Position numbers and translations under genes: made by a program. From positions 1 through 35,724 of the forward strand of contig NZ_QYLP01000081.1 of NCBI RefSeq assembly GCF_003614925.1: a DNA stretch of 35,724 nt. Direction: 5' to 3'. Source of the stretch: Arthrobacter celericrescens. GTDB taxonomy: Bacteria > Actinomycetota > Actinomycetes > Actinomycetales > Micrococcaceae. Below are positions 16,041-23,551 of the stretch, piece by piece (the stretch's first letter is position 1; every line of letters begins with the position of its first letter). The notes beneath the pieces were generated by a model. That model made no database searches and was not told the DNA's origin. It was given only the letters and a program-made list of their open reading frames with translations.

Positions 16041-16439
16041 TCAGCGGTCCTGGATGACGGCGATGCCCTGGATCTCGATCATGGCTTCCTTCTGCCACAG
16101 GCGGCTGATGCCGATTCCAGCCATCGCGGGATACTCCGATCCGGCCATTTCACGCCAGATCCGGCCAATCTCCTTGCCGTTCGCCATGTAGTCATCCACG
16201 TCCGTCAGGTAAATGGTGACGCTCACGAGGTCTTCCGGCCGGCCTCCCGCTTCCGCGAGGGTAACCAGGACGTTCGAAAAGGCCTGACGGAACTGGTTCA
16301 CAATGCCACCCGGCACGATCTGCATGTCCGCATCCAGTGCAGTCTGGCCTCCCAGGTACACGACATTCCCGGCAAGGATGCCGTGTGCGTAGCCAGAGGG
16401 CTTGGGCAGCGATGAAGGGTTGACGGTCTTCTTGGTCAT
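16041..16439 (-). CDS. RidA-family enamine/imine deaminase-like protein
   Basis: A 132-residue member of the YjgF/YER057c/UK114 (Rid) family, whose best-known members hydrolyse reactive enamines and imines and release ammonia. Family landmarks are VVYLGGQTALDA, FSNVLVTLAEAGGRPEDLVS, VTIYLTDVDDY and AMIEIQGIAVI. The start at 16439 is fixed by AAGGAGG seven bases upstream. In canonical RidA an Arg in the PAR box binds the substrate carboxylate. The matching segment here reads EYPAMAGIGISR, with Met at that place, so a different substrate class is expected. The product of the 2-aminobenzoyl-CoA monooxygenase/reductase is an enamine whose carboxyl is masked as a CoA thioester. A role in its deamination would fit that change. 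It is divergent from the lower operon and shares its promoter region. Confidence 0.88.
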   Translation of the reverse strand: MTKKTVNPSSLPKPSGYAHGILAGNVVYLGGQTALDADMQIVPGGIVNQFRQAFSNVLVTLAEAGGRPEDLVSVTIYLTDVDDYMANGKEIGRIWREMAGSEYPAMAGIGISRLWQKEAMIEIQGIAVIQDR

Positions 16440-16519
16440 GATGTTCCTCCTTGAAAGCGGTATCCGGCGGCCTTGGCAAAAAGACCCTTGTTGGGCCGTT
16501 CCCACCGTGCTACCTTGAG

Positions 16520-16552
16520 GATATGTGACGACCGTAAAAAAGTCGACATATC
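16520..16552. promoter_or_regulatory. Inverted repeat in RidA/cupin divergent promoter
   Basis: Arms GATATGT (16520-16526) and ACATATC (16546-16552) flank a 19-bp centre. The centre contains TGACG-AC-CGT (16527-16535), the same half-palindrome core as at 5285 and 6576. It lies in the 235-bp gap between the divergent RidA and cupin genes, where both promoters must be. The PaaX-type regulator encoded nearby is the natural candidate to bind here. The rest of the gap (to 16674) shows only the cupin gene's ribosome site AAGGAG at its end. Confidence 0.5.
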
Positions 16553-16674
16553 AAAGCTTGGGAAGGGAAACCCGACTCGGTTCCTGCGGGACGGACAGCC
16601 CTGATCCCCGAAATCGCAGGCCGCGGACGATCCGCGCAATCCCGTCGCTCCGCGACCATCAAGGAGTAAAGACC

Positions 16675-17163
16675 ATGACTGAATTGACTGAATCCACCAC
16701 GTACCGCACCGAGGGTGACAACTCGATCTACGCCGGCGCTGACGGCAAAGTGGTCCCTGTTGTCACCCGGGCCGGGCAGGAAGACACCAACACCGCCCAG
16801 TCAGGCGACTGCATCCGGGTGTCCGGCGTGTCCATCCAGCACACGCCCGCCACGAAGATCTGGTTCGGCCAGGTCTCAAACGTTCCCGGCTACCGCTCGC
16901 TGCCGCACCACCACGGCGAAGCCGAAACCGGCGGCTACGTCCTCCGCGGGCACGGCCGCATCTACTACGGCGAAAACTACTCCGAGTACAAGGACATGGA
17001 AGCCGGAGACTGGGTCTTCGTGCCGCCCTTCATGCCCCACGTGGAGGCCAACATGTCCGTCACCGAAGAACTCGTCTGGTTGACCGCCCGCACGCCGGAG
17101 AACATCGTCGTCAACCTCGCCGACGTTCCGGACGAGACCCTCGCAGGCTACCGGCGGGCATAG
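16675..17163 (+). CDS. Small single-domain cupin (copy 1)
   Basis: A 162-residue cytoplasmic cupin, first gene of the aminobenzoyl-CoA operon. Both cupin motifs are complete. PHHHGEAETGGYVLRGHG (about residue 80) gives the HxH...E ligands, and AGDWVFVPPFMPHVEAN (about 107) gives the last His. A mononuclear metal site is therefore expected. The start at 16675 has AAGGAG nine bases upstream; an in-frame extension toward 16525 would cover the operator. A near-identical second copy lies at 22130-22612. I do not know a characterised member with this context. It could be an isomerase, hydrolase or dioxygenase acting on the dearomatised ring. Gentisate-type dioxygenases are larger, so ring cleavage of gentisate itself is unlikely. 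Confidence 0.85.
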   Translation: MTELTESTTYRTEGDNSIYAGADGKVVPVVTRAGQEDTNTAQSGDCIRVSGVSIQHTPATKIWFGQVSNVPGYRSLPHHHGEAETGGYVLRGHGRIYYGENYSEYKDMEAGDWVFVPPFMPHVEANMSVTEELVWLTARTPENIVVNLADVPDETLAGYRRA

Positions 17164-17202
17164 CTCATGACTTCACAAGCGAGAACAGAGGAAGGAGTGG
17201 CC

Positions 17203-18855
17203 ATGAGCACCTCTGCCCATGTGGACACCTTTACCCGTGACCACCTGCCGCCGGCCGCGAGCTGGCCGGCCCTTGAGTTCACCCTCCCCGAACTTCAATA
17301 CCCCGAACACCTGAACGCAGCATGCGTACTGATCGACGACGCCGTTGCCACCCACGGTGCCGACAGGCCGGCCCTGCGCACCCCCGACGGCGAGGTCTGG
17401 ACTTACGGTGAACTGCAACTCCGGTCAAACCAGGCAGCCCAGGTGCTCACCGAGGACTTCGGTGTGGTTCCGGGCAACCGGGTGCTGCTGCGCGGGCCGA
17501 ACAACCCGTGGCTCGTTGCAGCCTGGCTGGGCGTGCTCAAGGCAGGAGCCGTCGTCGTGACCACCATGCCGATGCTGCGGGCCACCGAAATCGCCACCCT
17601 GATCGAGCTCACCAAGCCGATCGTCGCAATCTCCGACCACCGGTTCGTGGACGAGCTGATTGCCGCGGCCGGCACCGGACTGGAGGTCCTCGCCTACGGG
17701 GGATCCGGCATCGGTGACTTCGCCGCCCGCTGTGCCGCCAAGAGCGGCGAGTTCACCGCGGTGGAAACCGCCGCCGACGACGTCGCGCTGCTGGGCCCGA
17801 CGTCGGGCACCACCGGGGTGCCCAAGGTGACCATGCACTTCCACCGGGACATCCTCGCCATCGCCGACACCTTCGGCCGCCACATCCTGCAGCCCACGGA
17901 AGATGACGTCTTCGCCGGTTCACCCCCGCTGGCGTTCACCTTCGGGCTCGGCGGGCTGGTCATCTTCCCACTGCGGTTCGGCGCCTCGGCGCTGCTGACC
18001 GAGCGCGCCACCCCCGTCGAACTGGCGGAAGGCGCCGCGGCTGCCGGCGCCACGATCCTCTTCACCGCCCCCACCGCGTACCGGGCCATCCTCAAGGCCG
18101 AACGCGGGGAGCTGCTCAGCCGCTTGCGGATCGCCGTCTCGGCCGGCGAGCACCTGCCGAAGGAAACCTGGCAGGCTGTCTACGAGGCCACCGGCGTCCG
18201 GCTCGTGAACGGAATCGGGGCAACCGAAATGCTCCATGTGTTCATCTCCGCCGTCAGCGAAGACAGCCGGCCCGGCGCAACCGGAAAAGTCGTCCCGGGG
18301 TTCCGCGCCACCATTTTGGACGACGCCGGCGCTGAGCTGGGTGCCAACCAAGCCGGACGGCTCGCCGTCATCGGCCCCACCGGCTGCCGGTACATGGACG
18401 ACGACCGCCAAAGCAAGTACGTCTCCCAAGGCTGGAACCTCACCGGCGATACGTTCATCCGGGACGAGGACGGCTATTTCATCTACCAGTCGCGCTCGGA
18501 CGACATGATCGTCTCCTCCGGCTACAACATCGGCGCCCCTGAAGTGGAGGCCGCGATCAACCAACACCCCGACGTGATGGAGAACGCGGTGGTGGGCAAG
18601 CCCGATCCCGAGCGTGGCAGCGTGGTCTGCGCCTTCATCGTCCTGCGGGAAGACGTCGAGGCCGGCGCGGCGAAGCAGAAGGAAATCCAGGACTTCGTCA
18701 AGCAGACGATCGCCCCCTACAAGTACCCGCGCGAGATCCGCTTCGTCGCTGAACTCCCCCGCAATCCCAGCGGCAAGCTGCAGCACTTCAAGCTGCGGCA
18801 AAGCCTCGAAAACTCCAACGACCAGCTGGCCCACGCGGCAGCACTCCAAGCCTAG
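17203..18855 (+). CDS. 2-Aminobenzoate-CoA ligase (copy 1)
   Basis: A 550-residue AMP-forming acyl-CoA ligase that activates anthranilate to 2-aminobenzoyl-CoA with ATP and CoA. The adenylation P-loop is TSGTTGVPKVTMHFHRD (about residue 203). Later motifs are GIGATEMLHVFIS, the hinge region around DDMIVSSGYNIGAPEVEAAI, and the C-terminal catalytic Lys in NPSGKLQHFKLR. The N-terminus AHVDTFTRDHLPP and the segment ELQYPEHLNAA resemble the 2-aminobenzoate-CoA ligase branch of the benzoate-CoA ligase family as I remember it. The start at 17203 has GGAAGGAG seven bases upstream and matches the N-terminus of the paralogue at 23552. The adjacent aminobenzoyl-CoA monooxygenase/reductase strongly supports anthranilate as substrate; benzoate or salicylate are less likely. 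Confidence 0.9.
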   Translation: MSTSAHVDTFTRDHLPPAASWPALEFTLPELQYPEHLNAACVLIDDAVATHGADRPALRTPDGEVWTYGELQLRSNQAAQVLTEDFGVVPGNRVLLRGPNNPWLVAAWLGVLKAGAVVVTTMPMLRATEIATLIELTKPIVAISDHRFVDELIAAAGTGLEVLAYGGSGIGDFAARCAAKSGEFTAVETAADDVALLGPTSGTTGVPKVTMHFHRDILAIADTFGRHILQPTEDDVFAGSPPLAFTFGLGGLVIFPLRFGASALLTERATPVELAEGAAAAGATILFTAPTAYRAILKAERGELLSRLRIAVSAGEHLPKETWQAVYEATGVRLVNGIGATEMLHVFISAVSEDSRPGATGKVVPGFRATILDDAGAELGANQAGRLAVIGPTGCRYMDDDRQSKYVSQGWNLTGDTFIRDEDGYFIYQSRSDDMIVSSGYNIGAPEVEAAINQHPDVMENAVVGKPDPERGSVVCAFIVLREDVEAGAAKQKEIQDFVKQTIAPYKYPREIRFVAELPRNPSGKLQHFKLRQSLENSNDQLAHAAALQA

Positions 18856-18868
18856 AAGGGATCCTTCC

Positions 18869-21259
18869 ATGAAGATCGCAATCGTCGGAGGCGGCCCGGG
18901 CGGGCTGTACTTCGCAGCACTGATGAAGCAGCTCGACCCGTCCCACGACATCACCCTCTGGGAACGCAACGCCGCCACGGACACCTTCGGCTTCGGCGTC
19001 GTGTTCTCGGATGAAACCCTGGGCGGCATCGGCAATGCCGATCCCGTCGTCGCGGAGTACATGGGCCGCCGTTTCGCCCGCTGGTCAGACATCGACATCC
19101 ACTTCCGCGGCGAAATGATCACCGTGGGCGGCCAGGGCTTCGCCGCGATGAGCCGCAAGGAACTGCTGGAACTGCTCCAGCGCCGCTGCATCGAACTGGA
19201 CGTCGACGTACGGTTCAGCACCATGGCACCGCCCATCGAAGAACTCGAAGCCGGCTACGACCTGGTGCTCGCCGCCGACGGCGTCAACTCGCAGATCCGC
19301 GCCAAGTACGCCGACTCCTTCGGCCCGGACCTGGACCCGCGCACCAACAAGTACATGTGGCTCGGAACGGACCAGGTGTTCGAGGCCTTCAAGTTCTTCG
19401 TGAAGGAAACCGAGTGGGGCGTCATGCAGATCCACGGCTACCCGTACTCGGACGAGGGCTCCACCTTCATCGTCGAAATGCACCAGGACGTCTGGCACGC
19501 GGCAGGCTTCGACGAGACCGCGAACCAGGTTTTCCCTCCCGGCGTCTCGGATGAGAAGGCCATCGCCAAGATCCGTGAGATCTTCGCCGAGGAACTGGAT
19601 GGCTACGAGGTCCTGTCCAACAACTCCAAGTGGCTGAACTTCAACACCGTCCGCAACCAAAGCTGGCGCCACGGCAACGTGGTCCTGCTGGGCGACGCCG
19701 CCCACACCGCCCACTTCTCCATCGGCTCGGGCACCAAGCTCGCCATGGAAGACTCCCTGGCCCTGGCCGCCTGCCTGCACGAACACCCGGACGTCGAGTC
19801 CGCGCTGGCTGCCTACGAGGCCGAACGCCGTCCCGTGGTCGCTTCCACCCAGCGTGCCGCACAGGCCTCCCTGGAATGGTTCGAGCGGATCGGCCAGTAC
19901 AAGGACCAGCACCCCACCCAGTTCGCCTTCAACCTGCTCACCCGCAGCCGCCGCATCACCCAGGAGAACCTGCGCCTGCGCGACCCCGAATTCGCCGACG
20001 CCGTGGACCGCCACTTCGCCGAATCCCAGGGCCTCACCGAGGTAGCGCCGGCGATGTTCCAGCCTTTCCGCGTCGGCGGGCTGGAACTGAAGAACCGAAT
20101 CATCGTTTCGCCCATGGACATGTACTCCGCCGTCGACGGCGTCCCCGGCGACTTCCACAAGGTGCACCTGGGTTCCAAAGCCCTCGGCGGCGCCGGCCTG
20201 GTCATGACCGAAATGGTCTGCGTCTCCGAAACCGGCCGCATCACCCCCGGCTGCACCGGCCTCTACACCGACGAACAACGCGACAGCTGGAAGGAAATCG
20301 TGGATTTTGTCCACGCCCGTTCCACCGCCAAGATCGGCGCGCAGCTGGGCCACTCGGGCCGCAAGGGCTCCACCAAGCTCATGTGGGAAGGCATCGACCA
20401 GCCCCTCGAATCGGGCAACTGGGCCACTGTCGGCCCGTCGGCCCTGCCGTATGGTCCGGACAACCAGACCCCGGCGGAGCTGGACCGCGCCGGCATGGAC
20501 GCCATCCGGGATGAGTTCGTTGCAGCCGCCCGCCGTGCGGAGCAGGCCGGTTTCGACCTCCTCGAAATCCACGCCGCGCACGGCTACCTGCTGTCCTCCT
20601 TCCTCTCGCCGGTCTCCAACCAGCGGACCGACGAATACGGTGGCAGCCTGGAGAACCGGCTGCGGTTCCCCCTGGAAGTGTTCGACGCCGTTCGCGCGGC
20701 CTGGCCCGCCGGCAAGCCCGTGACGGTGCGCATCTCCGCGACCGACTGGATCGAGGGTGGAAACACCTCCGACGATTCCGTTGAAATCGCCCGGGCGTTC
20801 GTGGCCCACGGCGCTGCCGGGCTGGATGTGTCCACCGGCCAGGTGGCCAAGGAAGAGAAGCCCGCCTTCGGCCGCAGCTACCAGACGCCGTTCGCAGACC
20901 GCATCCGCCAGGAGGTCGCCGAACCGGCAGGCGTGGCCGTGATCGCCGTCGGCGCCATCTCCAGCTACGACGATGTGAACTCGATCCTGCTCGCCGGACG
21001 CGCGGACCTGATCGCCTTGGGCCGCACACACCTCTACGATCCGCAGTGGACCCTGCACGCTGCAGCAGAGCAGGAGTACCACGGCCCCGGTGCACAGTGG
21101 ATCCCGCAGTTCCGCGCCGGCCGCCGCAAGCCGCCGAGCTCACGCACCGATGCCGTCCGCCCGCGCCTGTCCCTCCTCAAGGAACCCGACACCGAAACCA
21201 CCAACAACCACCTGCGCTGGACGCCGGCCTCCAACACCATGGAGCTTGAGATCGCATGA
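18869..21259 (+). CDS. 2-Aminobenzoyl-CoA monooxygenase/reductase (fused)
   Basis: A 796-residue fusion that hydroxylates and then reduces the ring of 2-aminobenzoyl-CoA. The known product in Azoarcus evansii is 2-amino-5-oxocyclohex-1-ene-1-carboxyl-CoA. Residues 1 to about 390 are an FAD monooxygenase of the salicylyl-CoA 5-hydroxylase type (IVGGGPGGLYFAALM; VVLLGDAAHTAHFSIGSGTK; KLAMEDSLALAACL). Residues about 395-745 are an Old Yellow Enzyme-type FMN reductase (FRVGGLELKNRIIVSPMDMY; GAQLGHSGRKGS; IHAAHGYLLSSFLSP; EYGGSLENRLRF). Ribosome site GAAGGGA; it ends in an ATGA overlap with the FAH-family gene. This fusion is diagnostic for the aerobic CoA-dependent anthranilate pathway. Non-fused homologues act in salicylate catabolism. 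Overall length is close to the known enzyme. Confidence 0.93.
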   Translation: MKIAIVGGGPGGLYFAALMKQLDPSHDITLWERNAATDTFGFGVVFSDETLGGIGNADPVVAEYMGRRFARWSDIDIHFRGEMITVGGQGFAAMSRKELLELLQRRCIELDVDVRFSTMAPPIEELEAGYDLVLAADGVNSQIRAKYADSFGPDLDPRTNKYMWLGTDQVFEAFKFFVKETEWGVMQIHGYPYSDEGSTFIVEMHQDVWHAAGFDETANQVFPPGVSDEKAIAKIREIFAEELDGYEVLSNNSKWLNFNTVRNQSWRHGNVVLLGDAAHTAHFSIGSGTKLAMEDSLALAACLHEHPDVESALAAYEAERRPVVASTQRAAQASLEWFERIGQYKDQHPTQFAFNLLTRSRRITQENLRLRDPEFADAVDRHFAESQGLTEVAPAMFQPFRVGGLELKNRIIVSPMDMYSAVDGVPGDFHKVHLGSKALGGAGLVMTEMVCVSETGRITPGCTGLYTDEQRDSWKEIVDFVHARSTAKIGAQLGHSGRKGSTKLMWEGIDQPLESGNWATVGPSALPYGPDNQTPAELDRAGMDAIRDEFVAAARRAEQAGFDLLEIHAAHGYLLSSFLSPVSNQRTDEYGGSLENRLRFPLEVFDAVRAAWPAGKPVTVRISATDWIEGGNTSDDSVEIARAFVAHGAAGLDVSTGQVAKEEKPAFGRSYQTPFADRIRQEVAEPAGVAVIAVGAISSYDDVNSILLAGRADLIALGRTHLYDPQWTLHAAAEQEYHGPGAQWIPQFRAGRRKPPSSRTDAVRPRLSLLKEPDTETTNNHLRWTPASNTMELEIA

Positions 21260-22125
21260 GACTTGCCACTTTACGCACGGACAGCCAGCGCACGGGCGGG
21301 AACGGCACGACGGCGGCACTCGCCTTGGGCGGCGACCGCTACCTGCCGCTGCCGGCCGCCGACGCCGGAGCCCTGCTCGCCGTCGACGGCTGGCAGACTC
21401 TAGCGGAGGAAGCCCTGGCGGCCGACACCGCGGCGCCGGAGTCCGCCGTCGTCACAGTACCCGCGAGCGGCCTGGCAGCGCTGCTGCCCAGTGCCGGAAA
21501 GGTGATCTGCTGCGGCCTGAACTACGGCGACCACATCCAGGAGATGGGCCGCGAGCTGCCCGCCTACCCCACACTGTTCGCGAAATACGCTGACACGCTC
21601 ACCGGACCATCGGACACCATCCAGGTCCACGGCAGCGAGCGGGTCGACTGGGAAGCCGAGCTCGCCGTCGTGGTCGGTGCGGAACTGTTCCGCGCGGACG
21701 AGGACGAAGCGCGGCGGGGCATTGCCGGTTTCACGGTTGCCAACGACGTCTCGATGCGGGACTGGCAGAACCGGACCCTGCAGTGGTTCCAGGGCAAGGC
21801 CTTCGACGCGACCACCCCGCTCGGGCCCGTGCTGCTCACGGCGGATGAAGCAGAGGGCGATTTCGAGGTCCGCGGCTACGTCAACGGGGAACTCGTGCAG
21901 CACGGCAACACCGCCACCCTGGTGTTCGGCCCGGCACGGCTGCTCTCCTACATCTCGCAGTTCACCGTGCTGCGTCCCGGCGACCTCGTGCTCACCGGCA
22001 CTCCGGGCGGGGTCGGCATGGGCATGGTCCCGCCGCGCTTCCTGCAGGACGGCGACGTCATCACCACCGAAATCGACGGCATCGGCCGGCTCGAAAACCT
22101 CATTCGAATCAACACCAAGGAGTAG
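21256..22125 (+). CDS. Fumarylacetoacetate hydrolase-family protein
   Basis: A 289-residue FAH-superfamily enzyme with a short N-terminal lid and the catalytic domain from about residue 75 (VICCGLNYGDHIQEMG). Metal-binding acids are visible in WEAELAVVVG and ANDVSMRDWQN, and the conserved PGDLVLTGTPGGVGMG is near the end. Family members cleave C-C bonds of 1,3-dicarbonyl compounds, decarboxylate oxaloacetate or isomerise/hydrate ring-cleavage products. The start overlaps the preceding gene's stop by ATGA. After deamination, the aminobenzoyl-CoA reductase product would be a beta-diketone-like ring thioester. C-C hydrolysis that opens the ring is a reasonable hypothesis. The actual substrate is not evident from sequence. 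Confidence 0.88.
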   Translation: MRLATLRTDSQRTGGNGTTAALALGGDRYLPLPAADAGALLAVDGWQTLAEEALAADTAAPESAVVTVPASGLAALLPSAGKVICCGLNYGDHIQEMGRELPAYPTLFAKYADTLTGPSDTIQVHGSERVDWEAELAVVVGAELFRADEDEARRGIAGFTVANDVSMRDWQNRTLQWFQGKAFDATTPLGPVLLTADEAEGDFEVRGYVNGELVQHGNTATLVFGPARLLSYISQFTVLRPGDLVLTGTPGGVGMGMVPPRFLQDGDVITTEIDGIGRLENLIRINTKE

Positions 22126-22129
22126 GACC

Positions 22130-22612
22130 ATGAGCGAAACCATCACCGACTACCGCCTCGAAGGCGACAACTCGATCTACGCCCAGCCCGACGGCAAGGT
22201 GATCCCGGTCGTGACCCGCGCCGGCGAGGAGGACACCAACACCGCCCAGTCCGGCGACTGCGTCCGGGTCTCCGGCGTCAGCATCCAGCACACCCCGGCC
22301 ACGAAGATCTGGTTCGGCCAGGTCTCCAACGTCCCGGGCTACCGCTCCCTGCCCCACCACCATGGCGAAGCCGAAACCGGCGGCTACGTCCTCCGCGGGC
22401 ACGGCCGCATCTACTTCGGCGAAAACTACTCCGAATTCCTGGACATGAAGGCCGGGGACTGGGTCTTCGTCCCGCCGTTCATGCCCCACGTGGAGGCCAA
22501 CATGTCCGTCACCGAAGAGCTCGTCTGGCTGACCGCGCGCACGCCGGAGAACCTGGTGGTCAACCTTCCTGACGTCGCCGACGGCACCCTCGCCGGTTTC
22601 CGGAGGGCCTGA
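22130..22612 (+). CDS. Small single-domain cupin (copy 2)
   Basis: A 160-residue paralogue of the cupin at 16675-17163, estimated by eye at nearly nine residues in ten identical. The full metal motifs are present (PHHHGEAETGGYVLRGHG; AGDWVFVPPFMPHVEAN). Differences cluster in the first 15 residues and in a few conservative swaps, such as YYGENYSEYKD to YFGENYSEFLD. AAGGAG precedes the ATG by eight bases and includes the end of the FAH-family gene; the gap is four bases. Retention of two copies in one operon suggests a dosage need, hetero-oligomer formation or a recent block duplication together with the ligase. Function not recognised. Confidence 0.85.
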   Translation: MSETITDYRLEGDNSIYAQPDGKVIPVVTRAGEEDTNTAQSGDCVRVSGVSIQHTPATKIWFGQVSNVPGYRSLPHHHGEAETGGYVLRGHGRIYFGENYSEFLDMKAGDWVFVPPFMPHVEANMSVTEELVWLTARTPENLVVNLPDVADGTLAGFRRA

Positions 22613-22616
22613 GCAG

Positions 22617-23519
22617 ATGGCCACCGGAACCCTGACCTCCGAAACCTTCCTCAACGCCATCGAGCTCACTGAGGTCCCCGCGCAGGTCCACGACGAAGCC
22701 TACGAGGCCACCACCCAGTACGTCCCCTGGCCCAAGGCCTACGGCGGCGACATGGTGGCACAGGCCGCGGCGGCCATGATGCGCTCGGTGGATGCCGACC
22801 GCTCCCTGCATTCCATGCACAGCTACTTCATGCGCCCGGTCGACATCGGCTCCGCCGTCCGCTACGAAGTGGAACGGCTGCGCGACGGCCGCGGCTACTC
22901 CACCCGCAGCGTCCGCGGCTACCAGAACGGCAAGGCCGTGTACACCGCCATGGGATCCTTCCAGGTTCCCGAGGACGGCCCGGACTTCCAGCCGGAGGCA
23001 CCGGCCGCCGTCGGGCACGACTCCGCCGTCGACCCCGAATCGCTGCGGAGCGCCGCAGAGGTGCTGCAGGGAACCGAAGGCCCGGCCGCCGGGTATTGGT
23101 CCTCGGGCCGCAGCTTCGACATGCGCCATATTCCCGGGCCGGTGTACGTGGAACTGGAAGGCGGAGCCGTTCCGCAGCAGGCCATCTGGGTGAAGGCCTT
23201 CGACCGGCTTCCGGAGCTGGCCGAAGAGCACGCCACGGCAGACCTGCACCGCGCGGCGCTGGCCTACGTCTGCGACTACACCATCCTGGAGCCCCTGCTC
23301 CGCGTCAACGGACTGCACTGGTCCAGCCCCGGCCTCACCACCGCGAGCCTGGACCATTCCATGTGGTTCCACCGCGCCGGCCGCGCGGACGACTGGGTGC
23401 TGTACGCCCAGGAAGCCGTGTCCGGCCAGAGCAACCGGGGCCTGGCCATGGGCCGTTTCTTCGACAGGCAAGGACGCCTGCTGGCAACGGTTGCCCAGGA
23501 GGGCATGATCCGCGCCTGA
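22617..23519 (+). CDS. Acyl-CoA thioesterase II (TesB-like)
   Basis: A 300-residue double-hotdog thioesterase that hydrolyses acyl-CoA to free acid and CoA. The N-terminal hotdog carries GGDMVAQAAAAMMRSV and LHSMHSYFMRPVDIG. The C-terminal hotdog carries TTASLDHSMWFHR, with the conserved catalytic Asp, and AVSGQSNRGLAMGRFF, in the position of the catalytic Gln region. Length matches TesB. It starts four bases after the cupin stop, with GGAGG about 11 bases upstream. In this operon it may release CoA from a ring-opened intermediate or guard against CoA sequestration by dead-end thioesters. It is a general family, so substrate specificity is inferred from neighbours only. Confidence 0.9.
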   Translation: MATGTLTSETFLNAIELTEVPAQVHDEAYEATTQYVPWPKAYGGDMVAQAAAAMMRSVDADRSLHSMHSYFMRPVDIGSAVRYEVERLRDGRGYSTRSVRGYQNGKAVYTAMGSFQVPEDGPDFQPEAPAAVGHDSAVDPESLRSAAEVLQGTEGPAAGYWSSGRSFDMRHIPGPVYVELEGGAVPQQAIWVKAFDRLPELAEEHATADLHRAALAYVCDYTILEPLLRVNGLHWSSPGLTTASLDHSMWFHRAGRADDWVLYAQEAVSGQSNRGLAMGRFFDRQGRLLATVAQEGMIRA

Positions 23520-23551
23520 TCCGCCCATACTTAATACTGAAAGGAACGGCC

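Noticed and set aside
16675..17163. Cupin as gentisate 1,2-dioxygenase
   Set aside because: It is a single 160-residue domain, about half the usual size, and the cluster carries the anthranilate-type fused monooxygenase/reductase, whose product is not gentisate.
19085..21082. 665-codon minus-strand open frame opposite the fused monooxygenase/reductase
   Set aside because: The translation is low-complexity Gly/Val/Asp-rich with no domain; the plus strand encodes an unmistakable two-domain enzyme.
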